From: Herbiconiux sp. L3-i23
GTDB taxonomy: Bacteria; Actinomycetota; Actinomycetes; Actinomycetales; Microbacteriaceae
NCBI RefSeq assembly: GCF_023734115.1
Contig: NZ_AP025737.1
Coordinates: 1,302,001 to 1,366,000, forward strand
Direction: 5' to 3'
DNA length: 64,000 bases
Below the pieces are notes generated by a model, which saw only the letters and a list, made by a program, of their open reading frames with translations, made no database searches and was not told the DNA's origin. This document shows positions 33,505-43,000 of the stretch, in pieces. Numbering within the stretch: the stretch's first letter is position 1; every line of letters begins with the position of its first letter. A program made the translations under genes and the position numbers.

Positions 33505-34362
33505 ATGTTCTTCCACCGTCAAGAACTCCAGCACAAGGCCGTCCCCGACAAGCCCGACGCCATCTACGCCCGTCGACTCCAAGAGGTGCTGGGTGGCCAG
33601 TACGGCGAGATCACCATCGCCATGCAGTACGGCTTCCAGGCCTGGAACACCCATATCCCCGGCAAGTACCGCGACCTGCTCTACGGCATCGCCGCCGAGG
33701 AGTTCGGACACGTCGAGATGCTCGCCATCATGATCGCCCAGCTGCTCGAGAAGGCCCCCGTCCAACAGGCCGAGGATGCCGCCAAGGCCGACCCGGTGCT
33801 CGGCGCCGTGATCGGCGGCATGGATGTGCAGCACGCCATCGTCGCGGGTGCGGGCGCCCGCGCGGTCGACTCGAACGGCAACCCGTGGCAGGGCAGCTAC
33901 ATCACCGCGAGCGGCAACCTGCTCGCCGACTTCACGGCCAACGCGAACGGCGAGATGCAGGGGCGCCTCCAGGCCGCCCGGCTCTACCACATGACCGACG
34001 ACAAGGGGGTCCGCGATCTCCTGTCCTTCCTCATCGCGCGCGACACGATGCACCAGAACCAGTGGATCGCCGCCGCCCGCGAGCTGCAGGAGGAGGGCGC
34101 CGAGCTGCTGCCGGTGCCGAACAACTTCCCGCAGGCGAAGGAGGATCAGGACGTGCACTACCAGTACCTCAACTTCTCCGATGGGGCCGCTGCGGCCGAG
34201 GGCAGCTGGGCCAAGGGACCGACTCCGGACGGGAAGGGCGAGTTCAGCTACCACGACGGCCCCACCTCGAGCGTGCCGATGCCGCCGCCGACGGTGCCCG
34301 ATGAGCGCTTCTACGGCACCGATCCGAAGCCGAACCTCGTCGAGAGGCGACGGGAGCCCTGA
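33505..34362 (+). CDS. Manganese (non-haem) catalase
   Basis: A 285-residue di-manganese catalase that turns hydrogen peroxide into water and oxygen. The five metal ligands are all visible at family positions: Glu35 (QYGEITIAMQY), Glu66 and His69 (AEEFGHVEM), Glu150 (NANGEMQGR) and His183 (RDTMHQNQW). The C-terminal tail is Pro-rich and charged. The start at MFFHRQEL is the family norm; longer frames upstream are not. It is monocistronic and ends at a strong hairpin. It is a likely part of oxidative-stress defence. Confidence 0.93.
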   Translation: MFFHRQELQHKAVPDKPDAIYARRLQEVLGGQYGEITIAMQYGFQAWNTHIPGKYRDLLYGIAAEEFGHVEMLAIMIAQLLEKAPVQQAEDAAKADPVLGAVIGGMDVQHAIVAGAGARAVDSNGNPWQGSYITASGNLLADFTANANGEMQGRLQAARLYHMTDDKGVRDLLSFLIARDTMHQNQWIAAARELQEEGAELLPVPNNFPQAKEDQDVHYQYLNFSDGAAAAEGSWAKGPTPDGKGEFSYHDGPTSSVPMPPPTVPDERFYGTDPKPNLVERRREP

Positions 34363-34404
34363 AGGACGCCGTCGAGAAGAAGTAGACGTAGCACGACAAC
34401 GAGT

Positions 34405-34432
34405 CGGCGTGCCGGGGTGTCCCGGCACGCCG
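34405..34432 (+). terminator. Terminator after manganese catalase
   Basis: CGGCGTGCCGGG and CCCGGCACGCCG form a perfect 12-bp stem with a GTGT loop, 43 bases after the catalase stop. There is no U tract. Confidence 0.8.
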
Positions 34433-34541
34433 TCTGCGCGTCGCCTGCGCGTCGGCCGATGGGCGTAACCACACCCTGACTGGGGGTTCTTCTCCTTCCC
34501 GGCGCGGCAATAGCGTTCAGACACCGGATTGGGGGATCCAC

Positions 34542-34937
34542 ATGTCTGTTCCGCTCGCTATGTCTGCTCCGCTCGTTCCCGAGCTCCTGCTCGGTCTCGG
34601 CGCCGGCGTCGCCGGCGTGCTGCTGCTCGTGCTCGGACTGCCGCTGTGCGGTGCGATCTTCGGCCGCCGCTTCGTGCGGGCCTACCGGCACCGCCGACTC
34701 GAACGCGTCACCACGGCGCTCGCGATCACCGCAGCGGTCGCCGTCGCGGGCATCGGACTCTGGAGCCTCGCGATCGCGAGCGCGCCCGGCGTCTACGACG
34801 AGCCGCTCGTCATGCTGGCCGTGACCTTCCTGCCCTTCACCGTCGCTTTCGCGGCACTGGCCGTCGTCGTGCAGCACTTCACGGTGCTGCCCGCCCGGCC
34901 CGTCGCCGCCTCGGTGCGTCGCGCCAGCTTCCACTGA
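34542..34937 (+). CDS. Small membrane protein of unknown function
   Basis: The 131 residues contain three predicted transmembrane helices (about 12-40, 58-80 and 88-112), with a basic cytosolic loop RRFVRAYRHRRLERV between the first two. GGGGGATCC precedes the ATG. No family is recognised. It stands alone between the catalase terminator and the large lipoprotein gene. Confidence 0.6.
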   Translation: MSVPLAMSAPLVPELLLGLGAGVAGVLLLVLGLPLCGAIFGRRFVRAYRHRRLERVTTALAITAAVAVAGIGLWSLAIASAPGVYDEPLVMLAVTFLPFTVAFAALAVVVQHFTVLPARPVAASVRRASFH

Positions 34938-35135
34938 CTTCCGGTCCCGCTCGCCCGGCCCGCCGCTAGCACCACCCAGCCACGCCCGCGGCGAGCGACC
35001 CGCCGCCAATCCGCTGAACGACCGCTGTACAGCCGTCGGCAGGCGGCTCACGACGCGCCGAAAGCCCTTGTCATGCCGTCGCGGGTATACGCACACTGGG
35101 CGTAGGTGGCAGCGAGGTCCTTGCAGGAGGCGTAC

Positions 35136-37166
35136 ATGGGCGGTTCGGTTCGGCGCGACCAGCGAGGGACCGAACCGGGGACGCGCCGTCGCAGGCTCGT
35201 CCTCGCGGTCGCCGTGACGTTTCTCGCCGGCGCCGCCCTCAGCGGCTGCGCCGCGACGGCCGGTCCCGCGCCCGCGGTCACCGCGCTGTCCGCGGACGAC
35301 GCGACGGTCCAAGCGGTCTGCGACCGCGCCGCCACGCTCACCGACTCGGGCGAACCGGACGCCGCGCTCGACCTCATCGACCGCTACCGCGACGGCGCCC
35401 CGACGCCGGCGCCCACCGTGACGCGACGCACCAGCACGCCGACGCCGTCCCCGACGCCGGTGGTCGACTGCGAGCCCGAGCGGCTCGCCGCGCTCGACGC
35501 CGCGGCGCAGGCCGGCTCGATGCAGGAGGTGCCGTCGCCCGCCCAATCGTTCGCACGCGACTGGGATCGCGTCGCTGTCGGTCTCATCGTTCCGCTGCTC
35601 CCGGCACTGTTGACCGCCGGGGTCGCCTTCCTCGTCTTCGCGATCCTCGGCCGTCTCGCGGCGCTCCTGCCGGGCATGCCGTGGCCGGCGGTGCGGAGCC
35701 GTGTGCGGCGGGTGACGGTCACGTCCGCGGGGCTCGTGCTCGCGGCGGCCGGCGCTGTTCTTCTCGCTGCGACCCTTCCGCTCGGCATCCCGTCGCTCCT
35801 CGCGCTCTGGGCTCTCGTCGGTCTTGCGGGCAGCGTGCTGCTCGGCGCCGCCTTCGCGGGAAGGCTCCGCATCGGCATCGAAGTCCGCGAGGGGGACCGG
35901 AACATCCGAGAGGCGTCCGCTCAGGTCATCGCTCAGCTGCAGTCGATCGGCGCGGCGCCGCCGCGCGGAGTCGAGGCGCCCATCGGCTCCGACGTGACGG
36001 CCCTCGCCGATGCGGTGCTGCAGGCTCCCGCGACGAACCCCGTCGTGCAGCTCGTTCGTCTCGTCGGCTCCGCGCTCTTCACGACGACTCCGTGGCGCGT
36101 CCTCGTCGCCATCGAGGACGACCGCGCCTCCGTCATCGTGACCCGGAACGGCCGCGCGGTCGCCGCCCACGAGGTCGACCCGTCGCGCCTCTTCCCGGTC
36201 GGCATCACCGATCCGGCGAGCGGGGAGTCGAGCCCGCCCGCGATCGCCGCCGCCCGACCCGTGGACGAGCCCGCGCCGCCCGTGCTCCTGCCGTTCGTGC
36301 ACGAGTGCGCGGCCGCCGTCGTGATCACCGCGCTCGCGACCGAATACGACGGATTCGAGGCGCTCGGCTCGACCTCATGGGAGAGCGTCGCACTCCAGTA
36401 CGTCGCGACCACCGCGTTCGATGCCGACCCTGAGACGAAGCGTCGGCTGCTCGCCGCGTCGCTCGAAGCGGATCCGGACAACCTCGTCGCCGAGAGCGCA
36501 CTCCACCATGCGATGTTCCGGCACGCGGACCGGCCCGAGGAGATCGTGCCCTACCTGGAGCTGCTCGAGCGCCGGATCGAGTCGCTGCTCGTGGCTCCGT
36601 CGAGCGTTCCGGCGTCGACGAGCCCCGTGGTCGTGACACCGGACCCCGAGGTCGGCCACATCGAGGGCGAGATGCCGGCGCCCGGTTCTCTCGACCTCGT
36701 CCGGCGTCTGCTCATCGGGTACCTCGCCGCCTCCCTCAACCTGCAGGAGTTCGGCATCGGCGACGCCCGCCGTGAGCGCAACGCGCGCCGTCTCGTCGAC
36801 CTGCTCGCCAACGGCACCCCCGCATCCGGCGGTCTCCGCGACCGCATGCGGCTGTCCGCCGGGCTCATGTACGTCGAGGTCGTCCCGGGGGAGAAGGGCA
36901 CGTCGTCACCGGTGGACCTCTGGTCGCAGCGCGCCCTCCGGTCCTCGTCGCCGAGGGTCGCCTTCAACGGCGCCTGCTACTTCTCGACGCAGTGGCGCGA
37001 CTCCCTGCCGCCATCGCAGAAGGTGGTGATCGAGGCGCACGTCGCCGAGCGGCTGCGGTACGCCCTGGTCGTGCCCGAACTGCGGGCGGCGGCGCGGGTC
37101 GACCCGGTGCTGGCGCACCACCGTGGCCACCCCTGGTTCGAAGACCTCCTCGACTCGTACGAGTGA
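35136..37166 (+). CDS. Large membrane-anchored lipoprotein-like protein, function unknown
   Basis: A 676-residue protein. It has an N-terminal twin-Arg-rich signal and lipobox LSGC (Cys near 38), a Thr/Pro-rich linker TPTPSPTP, then three to four membrane helices (about 145-240). A long cytosol- or exterior-facing C-terminal half follows, with helical-repeat character (ETKRRLLAASLEADPDNLVAESALHHAMF resembles a TPR). The combination of a lipidated Cys with later membrane helices is unusual, so the first hydrophobic segment may simply be another helix. GGAGG is 5 bases before the ATG. It is coupled to the downstream PAP2-DAGK gene. Confidence 0.6.
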   Translation: MGGSVRRDQRGTEPGTRRRRLVLAVAVTFLAGAALSGCAATAGPAPAVTALSADDATVQAVCDRAATLTDSGEPDAALDLIDRYRDGAPTPAPTVTRRTSTPTPSPTPVVDCEPERLAALDAAAQAGSMQEVPSPAQSFARDWDRVAVGLIVPLLPALLTAGVAFLVFAILGRLAALLPGMPWPAVRSRVRRVTVTSAGLVLAAAGAVLLAATLPLGIPSLLALWALVGLAGSVLLGAAFAGRLRIGIEVREGDRNIREASAQVIAQLQSIGAAPPRGVEAPIGSDVTALADAVLQAPATNPVVQLVRLVGSALFTTTPWRVLVAIEDDRASVIVTRNGRAVAAHEVDPSRLFPVGITDPASGESSPPAIAAARPVDEPAPPVLLPFVHECAAAVVITALATEYDGFEALGSTSWESVALQYVATTAFDADPETKRRLLAASLEADPDNLVAESALHHAMFRHADRPEEIVPYLELLERRIESLLVAPSSVPASTSPVVVTPDPEVGHIEGEMPAPGSLDLVRRLLIGYLAASLNLQEFGIGDARRERNARRLVDLLANGTPASGGLRDRMRLSAGLMYVEVVPGEKGTSSPVDLWSQRALRSSSPRVAFNGACYFSTQWRDSLPPSQKVVIEAHVAERLRYALVVPELRAAARVDPVLAHHRGHPWFEDLLDSYE

Positions 37167-37168
37167 GC

Positions 37169-38743
37169 ATGAGACACCCGGTCGTCGCCTACCGCCGTGC
37201 CCGGCTGCTGCCCGGTTGGGTGCGACGTCTCGATCGACGCGCGGGTCGACTGATCAACGCACGTCGCGCGCACCGGTGGCGCGACGGCGGATATCGGCGG
37301 CTCTCACGGACGGCCGATCACGGCCGGCTCTGGTTCGCGATCGCCGGCGTCCTCTTCCTCACCGGGCGTCGGCGGGCCGCGATCCGCGGTGTGCTGTCCC
37401 TCCTCGCCGCGAGCGCTCTCGCCAACCTCGTAGGGAAGCGTCTCTTCGGCGGTCCCCGCCCGCTCGTGAAGCACATCCCGCTCGCCCGTCGCCTGCACGT
37501 CTATCCCGCGTCGGCATCCTTCCCATCGGGGCACTCGGCGAGCGCCGCCGCGTTCGCGACCGGGGTGACGCTCGAATCGCCTGCGGCCGGGTTCCTCGTC
37601 GCGCCGCTCGCCGCCGGGGTCGTCTACTCGAGACTGCACGTGGGGGCCCACTGGCTGTCGGATGTCGTCGCGGGAGCCGCCCTGGGCGGTGCGGTGGCGG
37701 TCGTCGGCCGCCTCGTCGCTCCGGCGCAGACACCGAGCGAGCAGCCGATACCCGGTACGGGCGAGGCGGTCGAGCTGCCGACGCTGGGCGATGGCGCCGA
37801 CGCGTTCATCGTGATGAATCGCAAGGCGGGCAAGGACGTGCTGCGCGCGGATCCGCGCCTGCAGATCACGCGCCGGCTACCGGCGGCGCAGGTGCACGAG
37901 CTCCGTCCCGATGAGACGGCCGACGACGCCGTCCGCGAGGCGATGGGCTCCGATCGGCCGCCGCGGGTGCTCGGCGTCCTCGGCGGCGACGGTTCGGTGT
38001 CGCGGATGGCGCATCTCGCGCGCGAGTTCGACCTCCCGCTGCTGGTCCTTCCCGGCGGAACCTTCAACCACTTCGCCCGGGCCGCCGGCGTGCCCACCGT
38101 CGACGATTCGCTGGATGCCGCGGAGCGCGGCACCGGCGTTCTGGTCAGTGCGGCCGACCTCGAGGTCGACGGGCGGTCTCTGACCGTGCTGAACACCGCG
38201 TCCGTCGGTGTGTACCCGGACTTCGTGGCGGACCGCAAGAAGCGCAAGAAGCGGCTCGGCAAGTGGCTCGCCGGGGTACTCGCCGCCGCCACGGTGCTGC
38301 GCTCCGCGTCGCCCGTCGATGTCGAGGTCGACGGCCGCCGGATCCGGGTCTGGTCGCTGTTCGCGAGCGTCGGCCGCAACGAGCCCGAACAGATCGCGAC
38401 GATGCAGCGGCGCAGTCTCGACGACGACGTGCTCGACGTCCGGATGCTGCACGCGCGCGGTTCGCGGCTTCGCGCCATCACGTCGTTGGCGTTCGGGCGC
38501 AAGACCTCGGCGGTGCTGCGCGTGCTGCACCTGCTGCCGCCGCGATCCGACGTCGAGTCGTTCACGGCGTCGTCGGTGCGCCTCGGCGTGACGTCGAAAG
38601 GTCGCGGGGATGTGCCGTTCGCCCACGACGGTGAGCTCGAACGTCCCGGCAGCGACTACGGGGCGGAGTTGAGGGTGCAGGCGCGGGCGCTCCGCGTCTA
38701 TGCGCCGCCCCCGCGGCGGCCGGAGGGCTCCACGCTCGCGTAG
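37169..38743 (+). CDS. PAP2 phosphatase fused to diacylglycerol kinase-like domain
   Basis: A 524-residue bifunctional lipid enzyme. The N-terminal PAP2 domain has KRLFGGPRP at 90-98, PSGHS at 119-123 and SRLHVGAHWLSD at 154-165 with membrane helices, and removes phosphate from lipid phosphates. The C-terminal DAGK/LCB5 domain (about 210-510) has FIVMNRKAG, LGVLGGDGSVSRMA and LPGGTFNHFARA, and phosphorylates lipids. The opposing activities on one chain suggest a lipid phosphate switch or recycling step at the membrane. A GTG two codons upstream overlaps the previous stop (GTGA) and is an alternative start. Confidence 0.85.
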   Translation: MRHPVVAYRRARLLPGWVRRLDRRAGRLINARRAHRWRDGGYRRLSRTADHGRLWFAIAGVLFLTGRRRAAIRGVLSLLAASALANLVGKRLFGGPRPLVKHIPLARRLHVYPASASFPSGHSASAAAFATGVTLESPAAGFLVAPLAAGVVYSRLHVGAHWLSDVVAGAALGGAVAVVGRLVAPAQTPSEQPIPGTGEAVELPTLGDGADAFIVMNRKAGKDVLRADPRLQITRRLPAAQVHELRPDETADDAVREAMGSDRPPRVLGVLGGDGSVSRMAHLAREFDLPLLVLPGGTFNHFARAAGVPTVDDSLDAAERGTGVLVSAADLEVDGRSLTVLNTASVGVYPDFVADRKKRKKRLGKWLAGVLAAATVLRSASPVDVEVDGRRIRVWSLFASVGRNEPEQIATMQRRSLDDDVLDVRMLHARGSRLRAITSLAFGRKTSAVLRVLHLLPPRSDVESFTASSVRLGVTSKGRGDVPFAHDGELERPGSDYGAELRVQARALRVYAPPPRRPEGSTLA

Positions 38744-38782
38744 CCTTGGAGGCAGGACGAGACCGGCGAGAGGGGCTGTTTT

Positions 38783-39565
38783 TTGGCGGTGGCGGAATGC
38801 ATTCACGGATTCGACGAGGGCCTTTGCGACATCTGCTTCCCGCGGGAGGAGCCGAAGAAGGCGGTCGCGGCGCCGAAGACCCGCGCGCGAGCGGCATCGG
38901 TCGGCCCGCGCAGCAGGGTTCCCGGCTCGTCGAGGAAGGCCCCTGAACTCGACTCGGCCCCGTTCGCGGAGCGACGGATCTACCACGTCACCCACCTGCG
39001 CAATCTCGACGCGATCTTCATCGACGGCGCGATCCGTTCGTCGGCGGTGCCCGAGTTCGACATCGCGTCCCCGTTCCTGCGCGAGCGACGCGCGGGCGTC
39101 GAGGTGGCGCCCGACGCGCCGCTGACCGACTTCGTGTCGTTCTCGCTGAGCCCTCACGCGTCGTGGTGGGACGAGGTGCGCACCGGAGCGCACGACGGAC
39201 GCTGGTCACCGGAGGCGCGTCAGTCGAAGCCGACCCAGTTCGCGGTGCTCGTCGGCACGGTCGCCGCGGTCGGGCCCGAGATCGTGGTGTCCGACGGCGA
39301 CGCCGGTGCGCCGTCCTCCCGCTTCGGGGTGGGCTCGGTCGCTGCGTCGCAGCTGGCTCGCCGAGCCGAGCTCGCCGACCCCGAACTGCTCGATGCCGAA
39401 GTCCTGGTGCGAGGGGAGTACCCGCTGGCGAAGGTCGCGGTGCTCGCCGTGCCGAACGAGCCGGTGCGAGACCACGTCCGTGCCACTCTGCGCGAGAGCG
39501 GCACGAAGGCGCCTCGCATCGTCGTGTACCCGCCGTGGTTCCTCCCGGTGCCCGAGAACGTCTGA
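38783..39565 (+). CDS. DarT-like (DUF4433) ADP-ribosyltransferase, orphan
   Basis: A 260-residue protein. The N terminus CIHGFDEGLCDICFP (Cys6, His8, Cys15, Cys18) could bind zinc. A basic linker follows, then a DUF4433/DarT-like fold: RIYHVTHLRNLDAIFIDGAIRS at 65-86, then DFVSFSLSPHASWWDEV, and a final LVRGEYPLAKVAVLAVPN strand. DarT toxins ADP-ribosylate thymidine in single-stranded DNA and are normally next to the DarG macrodomain antitoxin. No macrodomain gene is nearby. The TTG start has GAGAGGGG 7 bases upstream; GTG two codons later is possible. Confidence 0.72.
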   Translation: MAVAECIHGFDEGLCDICFPREEPKKAVAAPKTRARAASVGPRSRVPGSSRKAPELDSAPFAERRIYHVTHLRNLDAIFIDGAIRSSAVPEFDIASPFLRERRAGVEVAPDAPLTDFVSFSLSPHASWWDEVRTGAHDGRWSPEARQSKPTQFAVLVGTVAAVGPEIVVSDGDAGAPSSRFGVGSVAASQLARRAELADPELLDAEVLVRGEYPLAKVAVLAVPNEPVRDHVRATLRESGTKAPRIVVYPPWFLPVPENV

Positions 39566-39762
39566 CCGGGCACCTCGGCGCGATCCTCGACGCGATTCCT
39601 TCAAGCGCGGGCAGGGCGTTCTCAGGGCGCACTCGCGGCTGACGTGCGTGTCAGCCGAGCATCAGCTGAGTGTCGGCTGGTCAGCTGGCATGAGCGGGCC
39701 GTGGATGATCGACTTGTCGTGTCGGGGCGGAAGCGTCCCGTTCGCATGTCGAAAGGAACACC

Positions 39763-40038
39763 GTGATCGGTCTCATCATCAGCATCATCGTCATCGGCTT
39801 GATCGCGGGTGCGCTCGCCCGGCTCATCGTGCCGGGACGTCAGAGCATGTCGATCCTCATGACCATCGTCCTCGGTGTCATCGGATCGTTCGTCGGAGGC
39901 TTCCTCGGATTCCTCATCTTCGGCGCCGACTCGCAGGACGGCTTCTTCCAGCCGGCCGGCATCATCGGCTCCGTGATCGGCGCGATCATCGTGCTGCTCA
40001 TCTACATCAGCGTGAAGGGCCGCGGCGCCCGCCGCTGA
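39763..40038 (+). CDS. GlsB/YeaQ/YmgE-family membrane protein
   Basis: A 91-residue protein with three membrane helices and the family's Gly-rich pattern: IAGALARLIVPGRQ, then TIVLGVIGSFVGGFLGFLIFG and AGIIGSVIGAIIVLLIYI. These are small envelope stress proteins (transglycosylase-associated family) of uncertain mechanism. AAAGGAAC precedes the GTG. A perfect hairpin follows, shared with the convergent helicase gene. Confidence 0.88.
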   Translation: MIGLIISIIVIGLIAGALARLIVPGRQSMSILMTIVLGVIGSFVGGFLGFLIFGADSQDGFFQPAGIIGSVIGAIIVLLIYISVKGRGARR

Positions 40039-40054
40039 CCCGAAGGTCACGCCG

Positions 40055-40094
40055 CATCCGCGCGCTGCTCGTTCAGTCGAGCAGCGCGCGGATG
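40055..40094. terminator. Bidirectional terminator between GlsB and SNF2 helicase genes
   Basis: A perfect 17-bp stem (CATCCGCGCGCTGCTCG with its complement) closes a 6-nt TTCAGT loop. The loop contains the helicase stop codon on the minus strand, so half the stem is coding sequence for the last helicase residues. Confidence 0.8.
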
Positions 40095-43000
40095 TCGTCT
40101 GCCGTGAGGGAGTCGCTGAACATCGCGTCGTCATCGATGACCGCGTCGAAGAGTCGCGCTTTCTGCTCCTTCAACGCCATCACCTTTTCCTCGATGGTGC
40201 CGCTCGCGACCAGCCGGTAGACGTTCACCGACCGGGTCTGCCCGATGCGGTGCGTGCGGTCGACGGCCTGTTCCTCGGCGGCGGGATTCCACCACGGATC
40301 GAGTAGGAAGACGTAGTCGGCCTCGGTCAGGTTGAGGCCGAAGCCTCCCGCCTTGAGGCTGATCAGGAACACCGGGGCCGGACCGGTTCTGAACCGGTCG
40401 ATCACCTCCGACCGCCGCGTGGTCGACCCGTCGAGGTATTCGAAGTCGATGCCCGCAGCCGTCAACCTCTCGCCCGCCTTGCCGAGGAACGAGGTGAACT
40501 GGCTGAAGACGAGCGCCTTGTGGCCCTCTGCGATGACGTCCTCGAGGTGTTCGAGCAGGGCGTCGAGCTTCGCCGACGGCGTGCCGGCGTACTTCTCGTC
40601 GAGCAGCGATGCATCGAGGCTCAGCATGCGCAGCAGGGTGAGCGAGCGGAAGACGATGAACCGGTTCTTGTTCATGTCCGCGAGCAGTCCCAGCAGCTTC
40701 TGACGTTCCCGCTGCAGGAACCGGTCGTAGAGCGCGCGGTGCGCGGGAGCGAGGTCGACCCTCAGCTCCTGCTCCTGCTTCGGCGGGAGATCCGCGGCGA
40801 CCAGCTCCTTCGTGCGGCGCATCATGAGCGGCCGGATGCGGCGGCGCAGCGTCGCCAGCTTGTCGAGCCCGCTGCCCGAGGTGATGGGCCGCAGGTAGTC
40901 CTCACGGAACCGTCGGGACGAGGGGAACAGGCCGGGGGCGACGATCCGGAACAGCGACCACAGGTCGGTGAGACTGTTCTCCATCGGCGTGCCGGTGATC
41001 GCGAACTTCACCGCCGCGTCGAGCTCCACCGCGTTCTCGTGCGCCTTCGACTCGGGGTTCTTCACGAACTGTGCCTCGTCGAGCACCAGAGCCTCCCATC
41101 TCACCGCCTTGTAGCCCGCGAAGTCGAGGCGGAACAGGGCGTAGGAGGTGATCACGATGTCGGCCTGCTCGGCGTGCGACGCCGGCGAGACCCGCGATTT
41201 GCGCTCGGTCTCGGTGATGCCGACGACCCGCAGACCGGGGGTGAACCGCTTCGCCTCGCTCACCCAGTTGGGGACCACCGAGGTGGGAGCGACGACGAGG
41301 AACGGCCGGCGCTGCGCAGCGGGCCGGGTCTCGACGGCGTGCGCCGCCAGGGCGAGCGTCTGGATCGTCTTGCCGAGTCCCATGTCGTCGGCGAGGACAC
41401 CGCCGAGCCGGTGCTCCCAGAGGAAGGCGAGCCAGTCGAACCCGTCGTGCTGGTACGGGCGCAGCTGCGCGTCGAGCCCGGTCGGCAGAGGCGTGTGGTC
41501 GACGCCCTCCTTGTCGACGAGGGCCAGCAGCCCGGCGACGGATTCGCGCCACGCGATCGACTGCTCGCTCTCGTCGGCGAGGTCCTCGAAGTCGGCCCAG
41601 AGGCCCGCCTGGTAGCGGCTGATGCGGACTCCGGTCTCCCACTCGTCGAGCTCGGAGGCCTCGAGGATGAGGTCGCGGAGCCGGTCGAAGACCGGCTGCC
41701 GCAGGTTCAGGTACGACTTGTCGATGAGCAGGAGCTTGTTCTGCCCCTTAACGAGTGCCTTGAAGATCGGACCGAACGGCACCTTCTTGCCGTCGATCGT
41801 GATGATGACGCCGAGGTCGAACCAGTCGCGCTGGTCGGTCTCGACGGTCGACACCGTCAGCGAGGGGTCGCCGGAGAGCTCGCGGTAGTCGGGCTGGTCG
41901 CCGATCACGACGACCGTGACCCCGGGAATCTCTCGGATCCGGGGGAGCTGATGCTCGGTGAACTCGGCGGCGTCGACGCCGTGCAGGGTCGTCGCGTCGG
42001 TCGCCGCGACCGCGATGCCGGCGGCCGCGGCCTCCTGGAGGATCTTCGTCTCGGCGTCGGGGTCGCGGAATCCGTCGCCCGTCGCGAACGGGAGCTTCGC
42101 CCGATCGGGGCCGTACTGCCAGCGCCAGTCGAGACGCAGCACGTCGCCCTTCGCGAAGGTCGCGGTCAGCTCGAGCACGGCCGACGGGGCGGCCGGCAGG
42201 TCGACGGACGCGTCGGGGCTGCTCACCGCGATCGTGCGGCGCAGAGTCGGGAAGTACTCGGTGAGGAACTCGTCGGCGTCGGCGGCGGGAACGACGACGG
42301 TCGTCGGGTTGCGCAGCAACTGTCGCTGCTCGCCCGACACTGGCGCCGATGTCGGTGCGAGCGTGAGGCGGGTGGCGGGGTCGAAGCTCCACGAGTACAG
42401 GCCGTGGTCGCCGATCAGACGGGTCGTCGCCACCGGTCGGGCTTCGCCGCCGATGCGCACGGCGGGGACCACCCGGAGGTCGCGCGGCCCGTCGGCACTC
42501 CCGGTGGAGTCGTTCGACGCGAAGATCTCGACGGCGATGCTGGCGCTGTCCCCGAACTCGATCGGGTCGCCCTTCTTGCCGGTGACGAGCGCGATGCCGA
42601 GGTCGTCGGCGCTTTGCAGCAGGGGCCACAGCAGCGGGCTCGTGATGTGGTCGAGGTAGATCCAGTCGGCTTCGGTGAAACCGAAGTTGCCACGGGTCGA
42701 CCGGTCGAGGGCGGCGATCTGGCCGAGCCAGCTCTGGTGGTCGGGGTTCAGGCGCAGGCGGCCGGTGTGGTAGCCGACCGTGCTCCAAGTGACCGTGTTG
42801 CGGACCCAGTTGCCGGCACCGCTCCGGGTCACGGGTCGGACGGCGAGGCGCACATCGGCGCGGTCGGGGGTCGCGGCATCGGCCGTGCGGGCGGAGGCGC
42901 CCCGCCACCGGTCGCGTATCGCGCCCATCTCGCGCAGTTCGAACAGCAGCCCCATCGAGGTGTACGCGGTGGGTCCGTTGTCGGCGAGGCTCCGCGGCAC

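Noticed and set aside
38783-40038. DarT with the next gene as a toxin-antitoxin pair
   Set aside because: The next gene is a GlsB/YeaQ membrane protein, nearly 200 bp away, with no macrodomain. It is not a DarG.
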